From positions 17,732 to 81,731 of the forward strand of contig CAYMGQ010000010.1 of the NCBI GenBank assembly GCA_964390055.1: a stretch of DNA of 64,000 nt, written 5' to 3'. The first letter of the stretch is position 1, and the number at the start of each line of letters is the position of its first letter. The stretch comes from CAYMGQ01 sp964390055. Lineage in GTDB: Bacteria; Bacillota; Clostridia; Peptostreptococcales; Natronincolaceae. A program made the position numbers and the translations under genes. The notes below the pieces were generated by a model. It made no database searches. It was not told the origin of the DNA and saw only the letters and a program-made list of their open reading frames with translations. Shown in pieces: positions 42,184 to 51,872 of this stretch.

Positions 42184-43349
42184 TATTGCGGAACCTCCCT
42201 CATTAAAAGGTTTACAATTTTATCGTGATTCAAAAGCTCGATGTCATCAGGCACACTTTGTCCCGTCGTAATGTAAGTAATAGGTTGTTGGGTATTTTTA
42301 GCTGTATTCAAAATAGTACCAAGGTTAGTAGCTTCATCAATTTTGGTAAAGATTATATTATAATTTGTTAAAAAGCTATAGGTTTTTATTATTTCTCTAA
42401 TATCATTATCCTTTGATGTGCAGCTTAAGACCAAATAGATCTCCTTTTCATCAATCTCTTCTAGCAATGCTCTCAATTCATGCATTTGTTTTTTGTCCCT
42501 ATGACTTCTTCCCGCGGTATCTACCATAATGGTATCTTTATTGTTTAGTCTGCTAACTGCATCTTGAATTTCTGAAGGATTATAAATTACCTCTAAGGGT
42601 AAATTTAGGATGTCACTATACACCTTCAGTTGTTGTACAGCTGCTATTCTATAGGTGTCAGCACTTATTAGGCCTACAGACTTTCCCTCCTCTAGGGTAT
42701 ATTGGGCAGCCAATTTTGCAATGGTAGTAGTTTTTCCCACCCCTGTTGGTCCGATAAAAAACAGGACTTTAGCTGAATAATCATCGTTTTTTAATTTTAT
42801 ATGGTTGTTTATCACCTTTTTTATTTTGCCATGGATCCATTCCTTGTCCAAAGAAGCAATAGAATTTTCAGACTCAGACCCCACACACTTCCTTAGTATT
42901 TCTTCGATAAGGGATTCTTCCAACCCTTGTTTTTTAAGAAGCAAAAACAGTTTTTTCATCTTCTCGTTATTGCTAGCTCTTACAAAGTCTGGTAACTGCT
43001 GATGGTTTATTTTCTCTAAAACTGTATTCAACATGCCTTTTATTTCATCAACTTCCTCATTGATTTTACTAGGGGGAAATTCCTTGCTTTGGCTATTCCT
43101 TACTCTTTCTTGAAGCAGTTGGACAGGGTTCTCACTTCTTTTTTCCTCTCTTACACCTAGCTTGTTTTTATGGGATACATCCTCTTCTCTAGCAGCCACC
43201 ACTTCAATTATCGGCTTTTTTAAGAATCCGAAGAAGCCCTTTGGCCTTACTCTTCTTTGATAAAGTATTATTGCATTTGAACCCAATTCACTTCTAACTA
43301 AGTTTAATGCCTCATGGTTATTACTTGCAGTAAATTTTTTTACCTTCAT
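42183..43349 (-). CDS. flhF: Flagellar SRP-family GTPase FlhF
   Basis: FlhF is the third SRP-type GTPase and sets the site of flagellar assembly. The 388-aa product has a basic, variable N-terminal B domain (about 1-110), an N domain, and the G domain with G1 IGPTGVGKTTTIAKLAA (near residue 200), DTYRIAAVQQLKVYSDIL, and DTAGRSHRD (G3). The start has a weak GGTGAG binding site. It follows flhA by 1 nt and overlaps flhG by 1 nt. Confidence 0.95.
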   Translation of the reverse strand: MKVKKFTASNNHEALNLVRSELGSNAIILYQRRVRPKGFFGFLKKPIIEVVAAREEDVSHKNKLGVREEKRSENPVQLLQERVRNSQSKEFPPSKINEEVDEIKGMLNTVLEKINHQQLPDFVRASNNEKMKKLFLLLKKQGLEESLIEEILRKCVGSESENSIASLDKEWIHGKIKKVINNHIKLKNDDYSAKVLFFIGPTGVGKTTTIAKLAAQYTLEEGKSVGLISADTYRIAAVQQLKVYSDILNLPLEVIYNPSEIQDAVSRLNNKDTIMVDTAGRSHRDKKQMHELRALLEEIDEKEIYLVLSCTSKDNDIREIIKTYSFLTNYNIIFTKIDEATNLGTILNTAKNTQQPITYITTGQSVPDDIELLNHDKIVNLLMREVPQ

Positions 43350-45377
43350 TTATATACTCACCGTCCCCACCGATTGAATTTCTACCGAAGGATCAACCTC
43401 ACTGTAAGACAATACTATTAATTCTGAGGTTAACTGCTCAGATAGCCTTTTGAAATATAGCCTCACTATTGGTGCTGTTATTACAATAGGTGCCTCCCCA
43501 AGCTTAATAAGCTTTTCTAATTGCTTGGATAAGTTGTTTATTATTTTTTGTATCATATCCGGCTCCATGGAAAGATAAGTACCGCTTTCAGTTTGCTGAA
43601 TAGAGTTCATAATATTTTGTTCTAAGTCTTTGGATATGGTCAGAACCTTTAGAGGTTGGCTATTAACAAATTGCTTGGTAATTGCCCTCCCTAATGATTG
43701 CCTAACATACTCAGTAAGCATGTCTATATCTTTGGTAATTGGGGAATAGTCCGCTAATGTTTCCAATATAGTTACCATGTTCCTAATTGAAACACCTTCT
43801 TTTAACAGGTTACTTAGAACTTTTTGTATTTCTCCTAGGCCTAGCAAGGATGGCACCAATTCCTCTACAAGAACTGGATGGTTTTCTTTGACATTATCAA
43901 TTAGCTTTTTAACATCCTGTCTACCAAGTAGTTCAAAGGCATGCCCTTTAATGATTTCTGTTAAGTGTGTGGCAATTATTGATGGCGGATCAACGACTGT
44001 ATACCCTAACATCTCGGCCTTTTCCCTTTCTTGTTCATCAATCCATTTGGCTGGTAGCCCAAAGGCAGGCTCTACAGTATCAATACCCTCTATTTCACCT
44101 TCAATCATTCCAGGATTCATAGCTAGATAATGATCAAAAATAATTTCCCCAATTGCTATCTCAACACCCTTAATTTTAATAACGTATTGATTAGGTTCTA
44201 ATTGAATATTATCTCTTAACCTAATCATTGGAACTATAATTCCTAACTCCAGGGCACATTGTCTCCTAATCATTACTAATCTATCAAATAAATCTCCTCC
44301 CTGGCTTGTATCAGCTAATGGCAAAATCCCATAACCAAATTCCAATTCTATGGGATCCACATTCAATAGTGGTAAAACATTTTCTGGTTTTCGCTTTTCG
44401 TCTACAGCCTCTTGAATTTCGTCAGGTACATCTTCTTCTTCCACTCTAAGCAATTCCCTGCGCAGGTTGAAACCAAGGAATAAAAATACTACTGATAAAA
44501 TTGCGAAGGGGATAAAAGGTAATCCCACCACCCCTAAGAATAAAAGCATACCTGATATCATAAACATAACCTTTGGTTGATTAAAGAGCTGGGCTATCAA
44601 GTCTCCACCCAAATTCCCTTCTGATGCTGCCCTAGTTACAATTATTCCAGTAGCAGTAGATATTAACAAAGCAGGAATTTGGCTAACTAAACCGTCCCCT
44701 ACAGTTAATAGTGTGAATTTTTGAATGGATGTCATCAAATCTAAACCTTGCATAGAGATGCCAATTATGAATCCTCCAATAATATTTACAATTGTTATAA
44801 TAATTCCAGCTATAGCATCCCCTTTAACAAATTTACTGGCCCCATCCATGGCACCATAGAAATCCGCTTCTCTTTGTATATTTACTCGACGCTCCTTGGC
44901 TTCCACATCATCGATTAATCCTGCATTTAAATCGGCATCTATAGCCATTTGCTTACCAGGCATTGCATCTAAGGTAAATCTAGCTGCAACCTCAGCCACC
45001 CTTTCAGCTCCCTTGGTAATAACTAGAAATTGTACAATTATAATTATAAAGAAAACAATAAAGCCAACAACAGGATTTCCACCCATTACAAAATTCCCAA
45101 AGGTATCAATAACACTGCCGGCGTTCCCCTCTAATAAAATATATTTGGTTGTTGTTATATTTAGGGAAAGCCTAAATAAAGTTGTGATTAACAGTACTGA
45201 TGGGAATATGGAAAATTGTAAAGCCTCTTGTGTATACATTGTAATCAGAAGTATTAGCAGGGCTAGGGATATATTAAAACTTAGGAGTACATCCACAGCA
45301 CCCAGAGGGATAGGAATGATCATGATTATTACAATAGCTATAATTGCAAGTGCAACTAAAACATCTCCGTGTTTCAT
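43350..45377 (-). CDS. flhA: Flagellar export gate protein FlhA
   Basis: FlhA is the nonameric export-gate ring of the flagellar type III secretion system. The 675-aa protein has about eight N-terminal membrane segments (residues 1-310), with the conserved FHIPEP-like cytosolic loop region (VTKGAERVAEVAARFTLDAMPGKQMAIDADLNAG) and a C-terminal cytosolic domain that docks chaperone-substrate complexes. GGGGGAAA precedes the ATG. Gene order flhB-flhA-flhF-flhG is conserved. Confidence 0.97.
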   Translation of the reverse strand: MKHGDVLVALAIIAIVIIMIIPIPLGAVDVLLSFNISLALLILLITMYTQEALQFSIFPSVLLITTLFRLSLNITTTKYILLEGNAGSVIDTFGNFVMGGNPVVGFIVFFIIIIVQFLVITKGAERVAEVAARFTLDAMPGKQMAIDADLNAGLIDDVEAKERRVNIQREADFYGAMDGASKFVKGDAIAGIIITIVNIIGGFIIGISMQGLDLMTSIQKFTLLTVGDGLVSQIPALLISTATGIIVTRAASEGNLGGDLIAQLFNQPKVMFMISGMLLFLGVVGLPFIPFAILSVVFLFLGFNLRRELLRVEEEDVPDEIQEAVDEKRKPENVLPLLNVDPIELEFGYGILPLADTSQGGDLFDRLVMIRRQCALELGIIVPMIRLRDNIQLEPNQYVIKIKGVEIAIGEIIFDHYLAMNPGMIEGEIEGIDTVEPAFGLPAKWIDEQEREKAEMLGYTVVDPPSIIATHLTEIIKGHAFELLGRQDVKKLIDNVKENHPVLVEELVPSLLGLGEIQKVLSNLLKEGVSIRNMVTILETLADYSPITKDIDMLTEYVRQSLGRAITKQFVNSQPLKVLTISKDLEQNIMNSIQQTESGTYLSMEPDMIQKIINNLSKQLEKLIKLGEAPIVITAPIVRLYFKRLSEQLTSELIVLSYSEVDPSVEIQSVGTVSI

Positions 45378-45389
45378 AAGTTTCCCCCT

Positions 45390-46475
45390 TTAAATTTTGT
45401 TGTTAATCCGATAAACATAGGCAAGTATTTCAGCTACAGCCTGGTATAGTTCAGGGGGGATGAAGCCCCCAATTTCAACAGATTCATATAATGATCTGGC
45501 AAGTTCCCTATTTTCTACAATTGGTAGATTGTTATCATTAGCAATTTCCTTGATATTTTCTGCTATTAGATCCTTACCCTTTGCCAAGACCTTAGGTGCC
45601 TCAAATTCACTTGCATCATATTGGATTGCTATAGCATAATGAGTGGGGTTTGTTATAATTACATCGGCCTTGGGCACATCCTCCATCATGCGTCTCATAG
45701 ATATTTGCCTTTGCTTTTCTTTTATCCTAGATTTAATCTGAGGATTCCCCTCGGTTTGTTTAAATTCTTCCTTAACTTCCTGTTTGGTCATCATCAGTCT
45801 TTTATCATAGTCATATTTTTGATAAAGATAATCTAGTATAGCCAATATCAGTAAAACAACCCCAGCCCTATAACCTATGCTAATGGTAATCTCTTTTAAA
45901 ATACTCATTATAGAGTCTATATCCAGGCTTATTGAATTAATAATGAGGTTTATTTGTTTAAATGCATACCTGTATATTACAAACCCAACAAAAACAATTT
46001 TAACGAAACATTTAAACAGTTCAACTAATGAGTTTAGTGAAAACATCCGTTTAAATCCACTTATGGGGTTTAGTCTCTCTAATTGAAATGCTAGGGTTTT
46101 AGTCGTAAAGAGATAACCCACTTGCAGGTAACTGGTAATCACCCCGATCAATAGGCATATAAATCCTATGGGTAATGTTATCTTTAGAAGATTAAAAAAT
46201 ATAATTAAAACAAGTCTATTAACATTTTTAACGGTGAAAACATAATTAAGATGCATGTACTCCCCGTAGATGTAAATTATAAAGTTTTGTATAACTCTAC
46301 CTATATAACCAGTTAAATAGCTTAATAGCATAAATGTTCCCAGTAATACAAAGGCAGAATTTAATTCCCTGCTTTGTAAAACTTGACCTTTTTCCCTAGA
46401 TTCTTTAATCTTTTTAGGGGTAGCTTTTTCCGTTTTTTCCTCGGAAAACAGTTGTAAATCTATTATTAAATCCAT
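45390..46475 (-). CDS. flhB: Flagellar export switch protein FlhB
   Basis: FlhB switches export from rod/hook to filament substrates after autocleavage. The 361-aa protein has four membrane segments (about 35-215) and a cytosolic domain with the autocleavage site N276-P277-T278-H279 intact. The N terminus carries EEKTEKATPKK, typical of the family. It starts 4 bp after fliR; GAGGATG serves the ATG. No FliR-FlhB fusion, which some Clostridia have, is present. Confidence 0.96.
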   Translation of the reverse strand: MDLIIDLQLFSEEKTEKATPKKIKESREKGQVLQSRELNSAFVLLGTFMLLSYLTGYIGRVIQNFIIYIYGEYMHLNYVFTVKNVNRLVLIIFFNLLKITLPIGFICLLIGVITSYLQVGYLFTTKTLAFQLERLNPISGFKRMFSLNSLVELFKCFVKIVFVGFVIYRYAFKQINLIINSISLDIDSIMSILKEITISIGYRAGVVLLILAILDYLYQKYDYDKRLMMTKQEVKEEFKQTEGNPQIKSRIKEKQRQISMRRMMEDVPKADVIITNPTHYAIAIQYDASEFEAPKVLAKGKDLIAENIKEIANDNNLPIVENRELARSLYESVEIGGFIPPELYQAVAEILAYVYRINNKI

Positions 46476-46479
46476 CTAA

Positions 46480-47271
46480 TCATCCTCTTGCGAGTATTTG
46501 CATGAATTCATGTAAAGTGGTAAACATTCTATCAAACATACCTTCTGAGAAAGGAACTATAAACCTTAGTGTAATGGATATAGTTAAAAATCCTATAAGA
46601 ATTTTTAAAGGTAGCCCAACTATAAAAACATTCATTTGAGGCATTGTTCTAGCCAAAATACCCAAGAGCAAATTGACTAAAAAAATTGATATCAAGACCG
46701 GAGCACCAAATCTGAAAGCCAATATAAATATCTCAGCCATCAGATTGGTTAACCTAGTAATGAAACTAAGATTTATTACATAACTATATCCCAAGGGAAT
46801 TATCTCAAAGCTATATGCCAAACCTTTTAAAATCAAGTGGTGCCCATTAACCGCTAAAAAAATTAATGTAATCAAAACACTGTAGAAGTTACCCATTATT
46901 GGCATTTGAGAGTGAGTTAGTGGGTCCATTACGTTAACCATCCCAAAGCCTATTTGTGTATCTACTATCATACCAGCTAGATACAAAACACTAAAATACA
47001 AGAAACAGATAAAACCAATAATAAGACCTAGAGAAAATTCCTTTAGGATATTAAACAATAATTGGTACAGATTAGAACTTTGTATCAAAGAGACTTCTGA
47101 TACAATTGGTAATAAAATCAGGGATATCAAAAATGATAGACCAATCTTCATAATTATGGGTAGATTGTTTCTTGAAAAAACAGGTGCAAAAATAAAAATC
47201 CCACTAATCCTAACCAAAATAAGTAGAAAAATATCAACATTTAGTAAAATTATATCGTAAAAATTTCCCAT
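46480..47271 (-). CDS. fliR: Flagellar export protein FliR
   Basis: FliR is a membrane component of the FliPQR export channel. The 263-aa product has about six hydrophobic segments, with the family motif GFICFLYFSVLYLAGMIVDTQIGFGMVNVMDP around residues 83-114 (described here by its ends, G83 and P114). GAGGGTG precedes the ATG. It follows fliQ by 13 bp. Confidence 0.94.
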   Translation of the reverse strand: MGNFYDIILLNVDIFLLILVRISGIFIFAPVFSRNNLPIIMKIGLSFLISLILLPIVSEVSLIQSSNLYQLLFNILKEFSLGLIIGFICFLYFSVLYLAGMIVDTQIGFGMVNVMDPLTHSQMPIMGNFYSVLITLIFLAVNGHHLILKGLAYSFEIIPLGYSYVINLSFITRLTNLMAEIFILAFRFGAPVLISIFLVNLLLGILARTMPQMNVFIVGLPLKILIGFLTISITLRFIVPFSEGMFDRMFTTLHEFMQILARG

Positions 47272-47284
47272 AACTGTTCACCCT

Positions 47285-47554
47285 CTATTGAATAAAACTT
47301 CCCATATTTTCATATAGGGTTGTAGTAAAGTTAATAATCACAGATAGTAACCAGGGTGCAAAAATAACAACTGAACCCAATATAGCAATAATTTTAGGTA
47401 TAAATGCTAGTGTAGCTTCTTGTATTTGGGTAGTTGCCTGGAATATACTCACCATTAAACCCACAATTAGACCAATACCCAACATTGGAGCTGCCATTAA
47501 TAAAATTGTAAACATAGTTCGTTGGCCTAGTTCTATAATAATAGCTTCATTCAT
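47285..47554 (-). CDS. fliQ: Flagellar export protein FliQ
   Basis: FliQ packs around FliP in the export channel. The 89-aa product has two membrane segments and the conserved GLMVSIFQATTQIQEATL stretch (about residues 31-48), followed by FIPKIIA. AGGAGTG precedes the ATG. Length is as in other bacteria. Confidence 0.96.
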   Translation of the reverse strand: MNEAIIIELGQRTMFTILLMAAPMLGIGLIVGLMVSIFQATTQIQEATLAFIPKIIAILGSVVIFAPWLLSVIINFTTTLYENMGSFIQ

Positions 47555-47566
47555 AAAATTTCACTC

Positions 47567-48376
47567 CTAGCGAAAACTGGTTAACAAAGAACGTATTAAA
47601 ATATTCCACCCATCTACCATTATAAATAATAACAGTTTAAAAGGTAATGATATCATTGCCGGTGGTAGCATCATCATACCCATTGACATTAAGGTACTGG
47701 CAACCACCATATCAACAACTATAAAGGGTATAAATAAAATGAATCCCAACTGAAATGCAGTTTTAAGTTCACTTATTATAAAGGCCGGTATTAAAACAGT
47801 GTTAGAAACATCTTCTAGCTCCGTTATTTCATCTAAATTTGCCATTTCAGTAAATAAGGCTAAATCCTTTTCTCTGGTTTGCCTAAACATAAAATCTCTG
47901 ATGGGCTCCATGGCTATATCCAAGGCCTCTGTTTGGTCTATTTCCTCTTGTAGAAAAGGCTGGATGGCGTTTTGGTTTATATCAGTTGCCATAGGTGCCA
48001 TTATAAAAAATGTTAAGAACAATGCTAACCCTATTAATACCTGTGTTGGTGGAGTTTGTTGTGTGGCCAGTGCATTTCTCGTGAAAGATAAAACTATGAT
48101 GATCCTAGTAAAACTTGTCATCATAATCAAAATAGCCGGTGCTATAGATAATATAGTAATTAAAAATAATATCTGTATAGAGGTAGCTATTTCTTGGGGG
48201 TTGTCTGCCTCCTCTATATTTATGCCAATTCTTGGGATTGGATTTATAGGTTGTGCATAAACCTTGGATGATATTAATGTTAGCACCATTATTGTCGTTA
48301 TTATAATTATTATTTTATAAATTATTTTCCTCGTTCTTCCAGTTTTAAATCCTGCTAATATTTCTATTTTAATCAC
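47567..48376 (-). CDS. fliP: Flagellar export channel protein FliP
   Basis: FliP forms the pentameric core of the export channel. The 269-aa product has an N-terminal signal-like segment (KIIYKIIIIITTIMVLTLI, about residues 17-35) and then the family motifs MTSFTRIIIVLSFTRNALATQ and PPTQVLIGLALFLTFFIMAP, with LPFKLLLFIMVDGW near the end. The start is uncertain. The GTG at 48376 overlaps the end of fliO by 8 nt, and AAAAAGG abuts it with no spacer. Reading the site as AAGGGTG would place an ATA codon (48365-48367) at normal spacing. Reinitiation at the GTG after fliO is the simplest reading. Confidence 0.93.
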   Translation of the reverse strand: MIKIEILAGFKTGRTRKIIYKIIIIITTIMVLTLISSKVYAQPINPIPRIGINIEEADNPQEIATSIQILFLITILSIAPAILIMMTSFTRIIIVLSFTRNALATQQTPPTQVLIGLALFLTFFIMAPMATDINQNAIQPFLQEEIDQTEALDIAMEPIRDFMFRQTREKDLALFTEMANLDEITELEDVSNTVLIPAFIISELKTAFQLGFILFIPFIVVDMVVASTLMSMGMMMLPPAMISLPFKLLLFIMVDGWNILIRSLLTSFR

Positions 48377-48770
48377 CCTTTTTGTGATTGCTATCTGAAT
48401 TTTTATTTATCTTAGGGTTATTGTTACCAGCCTTATTAGGGATATATTTTTCATATAAAATATCCAATAGACCTCTTTTAGAGGGTTTTTTGTGATTTTT
48501 AACATGTTGAATCCATTCTTCATAGTCAATTGAATCCAACAATTGGATAGCTTTATTGTTTGTAGCCAGTATATAAACCCTACCTCCCACTTGGATAACA
48601 TACAAATTGAGCCTTGGCATTAAGATAGTTCTATCCAATATTTTAATCCCTTTCCCCTCGAAGTAGCCAGAAGTTTTCTTCCCTATAAATCTTGTTGCTA
48701 AATACGCTAGCATTATAATTATAATAGTCATCATAATTAGTAAGATAATTGAATACAAGTCTACACCCAA
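48369..48770 (-). CDS. fliO: Flagellar biosynthesis protein FliO
   Basis: FliO is a small membrane protein that helps assemble the FliP ring. The 133-aa product has one N-terminal membrane segment (about residues 5-25) and a cytosolic domain with the pattern IKILDRTILMPRLNLYVIQVGGRVYILATNNKAIQLL, whose ends are I44 and L80 by estimate. The C terminus is Lys/Asn/Asp-rich. The TTG start has AAGGAG 8 nt upstream. It sits between cheY and fliP, the usual position. Confidence 0.88.
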   Translation of the reverse strand: MGVDLYSIILLIMMTIIIIMLAYLATRFIGKKTSGYFEGKGIKILDRTILMPRLNLYVIQVGGRVYILATNNKAIQLLDSIDYEEWIQHVKNHKKPSKRGLLDILYEKYIPNKAGNNNPKINKNSDSNHKKGD

Positions 48771-48788
48771 AATTTTATCTCCTTTTTG

Positions 48789-49151
48789 CTATCCTATTGC
48801 TTTCTTAACGGCCTCCACAACACGGTCTGCCTGAAAGGGCTTAACAATAAAATCCTTGGCCCCAGCCTGGATAGCTTCTATGACCATAGCCTGTTGTCCC
48901 ATAGCTGAGCACATAATTATTTTAGCATTACCATCTATGGCCTTAATTTCTTTAACGGCCTGTATTCCATCCATTTCAGGCATGGTTATATCCATAATTG
49001 TTAACTCAGGATTTAATTCCTTGAATTTCTCCACTGCTTTTACTCCATTTTCTGCTTCTCCAACTACTTCTAACCCGTTTTTGGTCAATACATCTTTTAT
49101 CATCATTCTCATAAACGCAGCATCATCAACTATTAAAATTCCTTTGGACAT
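48789..49151 (-). CDS. cheY: Chemotaxis response regulator CheY
   Basis: CheY-P binds FliM/FliY at the switch to change motor rotation. The 120-aa product is a stand-alone receiver domain with D9/D10, the phosphorylation site D54 (IMDITMP), S82 and K104 (FIVKPF). AGGAGG precedes the ATG. It lies between fliY and fliO, as in B. subtilis. The 98-bp gap to fliY is AT-rich and without a clear site. Confidence 0.97.
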   Translation of the reverse strand: MSKGILIVDDAAFMRMMIKDVLTKNGLEVVGEAENGVKAVEKFKELNPELTIMDITMPEMDGIQAVKEIKAIDGNAKIIMCSAMGQQAMVIEAIQAGAKDFIVKPFQADRVVEAVKKAIG

Positions 49152-49249
49152 TATATTATTCCTCCTTAATTATATATCGATATTTTTTTACCCTATATAA
49201 TTACTAATTAATACGTCATTATAATCCATTTTTATAATAATGCCTTATT

Positions 49250-50410
49250 TTATATTTTCTTTAAACCTTTACTGGGGTTTACAATATCTGTTACCCTTAT
49301 ACCATAATTCTCATCCATTACAACTACTTCACCCTTAGCTACATACTGACCATTGACCAATATGTCCAGGGGTTCACCTACTAATTTATCAAGCTCAATA
49401 ATAGTACCAGGTCCAAACTCCAATACTTCATTAATTCTCTTTACTGTTCTACCTAATTCCACTGTTACCTTTAGGGGTACGTCCTGTATAAGGGCTATGT
49501 TCTCTGGTACACCCCTAGGAATTTCCTGATCAAAAGCCTGAAATTGTACAGGTTGTACACTAACCTTCTCATCTCTAATAACTTGCTGTCCCATTTCTAG
49601 ATCGGTAGCAGCATATGCAGTTGCCTCTTGGCTAGCATCTGCTGTATGTTTATACTCTTCTTCAATACTTTTATCTTCTTTTACGTCTATTTCCTTATCC
49701 ATAGGCTGAGTAGTCGTTTCCAAAGGAGTGCTTGCACTATCCGTAGGTATTAACAACTCTACCATCTCCCTAGCAAAATCTATTGGAATTAACTGCATAA
49801 TCTCACTATTAATTAGTCCTTCTATTTCCATCTTAAAAGCAATTTTAACCAACATTTCTTCATTGTCATCAAATATTCTGTATACATCTTCTTCTTGTAA
49901 ATCCATTTCAAAAGTTCTTGGTGGATGGATATCAATTTTTTTGCTAAACATCTCAGATAAAGATGTGGAGGAAGAACCCACCATTTGATTCATCGCCTCA
50001 CTTATAGCACTTAAATGTAATTCTGAAAGGCTTTGATCTTCAACAATTCCATTTCCACCCATCATAAGGTCTGTAATGATTTTCACGTCCCTGGATTTTA
50101 TAATCAACAAGTTTATTCCCTCTATGCCCTCCTTATACCTTACCTCAACAGCAACAAATGGTATTGGATATTGTTCAGATAACTCTTGCATAGTAATAAC
50201 TGAAACTCTAGGAGTTGTAATTACAACCTTATTGTTTAACAAAGTGGACAATGTAGTGGCAGCAGTACCCATGCTAATATTGCCTATTTCACCTATTGCA
50301 TCCTTTTCTACATCAGAAAAGCTTACAGCTTCTTCTTCAGAAACAACAGTTTCTGCATCATTTCCACTTAGGAGAGCATCTATTTCCTCTTGAGATAACA
50401 TATCACCCAT
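49250..50410 (-). CDS. fliY: Flagellar switch protein and CheY-P phosphatase FliY
   Basis: FliY combines a CheC-like CheY-P phosphatase with the FliN C-ring domain. The 386-aa product begins with a FliM-like CheY-P-binding peptide (MLSQEEIDALLSGND). It has two ExxN active-site motifs (E41/N44 and E138/N141), a variable acidic linker (about 225-295) and a C-terminal SpoA/FliN domain (about 305-386). It starts 8 nt inside fliM. AAGGAGATG is the binding site. Both phosphatase sites look intact. Confidence 0.95.
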   Translation of the reverse strand: MGDMLSQEEIDALLSGNDAETVVSEEEAVSFSDVEKDAIGEIGNISMGTAATTLSTLLNNKVVITTPRVSVITMQELSEQYPIPFVAVEVRYKEGIEGINLLIIKSRDVKIITDLMMGGNGIVEDQSLSELHLSAISEAMNQMVGSSSTSLSEMFSKKIDIHPPRTFEMDLQEEDVYRIFDDNEEMLVKIAFKMEIEGLINSEIMQLIPIDFAREMVELLIPTDSASTPLETTTQPMDKEIDVKEDKSIEEEYKHTADASQEATAYAATDLEMGQQVIRDEKVSVQPVQFQAFDQEIPRGVPENIALIQDVPLKVTVELGRTVKRINEVLEFGPGTIIELDKLVGEPLDILVNGQYVAKGEVVVMDENYGIRVTDIVNPSKGLKKI

Positions 50411-51398
50411 CTAGTTCATCTCCTTCCTTGTCAATTTTCGTAATCTTTATTGCTATTTTGTTATTTATAGTTCCGGGAATAGCAAAATATTTTCGTTTTT
50501 CTCCCACTAACACTTCAATTTCATCCTTTGTAGATTTATCTAGTAAAATAACATCTCCTTTTTGTAGTCCTAAAAATTCTTTTACCGTAATATATGTACT
50601 TCCCAATTGTATACTCACATTGATCCTACTTTTTTTGACCCTGTTTTTAAGAGAGTATTTGTCCTCCTCGCTGGCAGTCTTACTGATACTAGAGAACCAA
50701 AATTTAGTGCTAAGTTTTGAGAGAATTGGCTCTATGACTATATGAGGTATACAAATATTTAGCATGCCCTCTACATCACCAATTTTAAGGTTTAAAGTTA
50801 TTAATGCTACAGTTTCATTGGGTGATACAATTTGTGCGAATTGGGAATTAGTTTCCATCTTTTCTAAGGTTGGTTGTAGCTCAATTACATTTTCCCACGG
50901 GTCTATCATCAATGTCAACATTTGTTTCATTAGTTTTTTAATTAGTGTTATTTCAATTTCCGTAAATGTTCTTGTTTCCTCATAATTCTTTCCGCTTCCC
51001 CCTAAAATTCTATCAATTAGGGTAAAGGCTATGGATGGGGAAAGATCTAACAAAATTTGTCCAGTTAAGGGATGAAAGTTAATTATTGAAATCACAGCTG
51101 GATTTACAATGGAATTACTAAATTCATAATAAGATAACTCTTCAACCGAAGTTACCTCAGTTTGAACATAGCTGCGCAAATAACCAGATAAAAAAGTATT
51201 CAACATTCTTGAAAAATTTTCGTGTATAATCTGCAGGGTACGGAGTTGATCCTTGGCTAACTTTTTAGGACTCTTGAAATCATAGCTTCTAATCCTAGCG
51301 TCCTGTTCATCATCTTGTATATCTTCTACATCTAATTCTCCAGTACTTAGGGCTTGTAATAAAGAATCTATTTCATTTTGGGATAGAACATCAGCCAA
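50403..51398 (-). CDS. fliM: Flagellar motor switch protein FliM
   Basis: FliM is the middle C-ring protein and receives CheY-P. From the TTG at 51398 (AGGAGGTG 6 nt upstream) the product is 331 aa. It begins with the CheY-P-binding peptide (M)ADVLSQNEIDSLLQAL, then a CheC-like middle domain (about 45-235) and a C-terminal FliN-like domain. An upstream in-frame GTG at 51407 falls inside the binding site. It starts 12 bp after fliL. Confidence 0.96.
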   Translation of the reverse strand: MADVLSQNEIDSLLQALSTGELDVEDIQDDEQDARIRSYDFKSPKKLAKDQLRTLQIIHENFSRMLNTFLSGYLRSYVQTEVTSVEELSYYEFSNSIVNPAVISIINFHPLTGQILLDLSPSIAFTLIDRILGGSGKNYEETRTFTEIEITLIKKLMKQMLTLMIDPWENVIELQPTLEKMETNSQFAQIVSPNETVALITLNLKIGDVEGMLNICIPHIVIEPILSKLSTKFWFSSISKTASEEDKYSLKNRVKKSRINVSIQLGSTYITVKEFLGLQKGDVILLDKSTKDEIEVLVGEKRKYFAIPGTINNKIAIKITKIDKEGDELDG

Positions 51399-51410
51399 CT
51401 GAATCACCTC

Positions 51411-51827
51411 CTATTGAATAATATAATCCACAAAATATATGTTTGTAATCTTGTCTGTAGTCATGACCTCTGATATTACATTCATTAGCTCCCCTCTTAA
51501 TTCCTGCTGACCTTCGGGATTTAAGATGTCTTCAGCTGTTTTTCCTATAATTGTCTTTATGGTTTGGTCTCGTATCTCAGCATTTTTAAGTTCAAGGCCT
51601 TCAAGTATTTTCCTATCAGTTGTTTCTATTACGATATCGGCCTTAAAATAATTTCTTTGTGTTCCTATATTAGTGGAGACGCTACCTAATTCATACTCAT
51701 AATAACTTACACTATTTGAGGCATCCCTTGTTGTCCTAAAAACACTAAAATATAAAATTGTTCCAAAGAAAACCCCAGATAGGATAAAACCTATAATTGA
51801 ATACGTTAAAACCTTTCTAACATTCAT
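51411..51827 (-). CDS. fliL: Flagellar basal body-associated protein FliL
   Basis: FliL is a single-pass membrane protein that forms a ring around stators and supports torque. The 138-aa product has an N-terminal membrane segment (about residues 6-28) and a periplasmic-type domain with LKNAEIRDQTIKTIIGKTAEDI and a GQQELRGELMNVISEV helix. GGGGGA precedes the ATG. It lies between motB and fliM. Confidence 0.9.
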   Translation of the reverse strand: MNVRKVLTYSIIGFILSGVFFGTILYFSVFRTTRDASNSVSYYEYELGSVSTNIGTQRNYFKADIVIETTDRKILEGLELKNAEIRDQTIKTIIGKTAEDILNPEGQQELRGELMNVISEVMTTDKITNIYFVDYIIQ

Positions 51828-51872
51828 ATTATCAAATCCCCCACTTCCCTCATTTTCAAGATATAGGGCTAC

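Noticed and set aside
43200..43235. A second GCCGATAA, in flhF
   Set aside because: It is coding sequence, and the nearest TAAA is only a few bases away instead of 15.
48407..48601. Minus-strand open frame within fliO in another frame
   Set aside because: It overlaps fliO completely, shows no family features, and fliO has the expected position, length and membrane segment.
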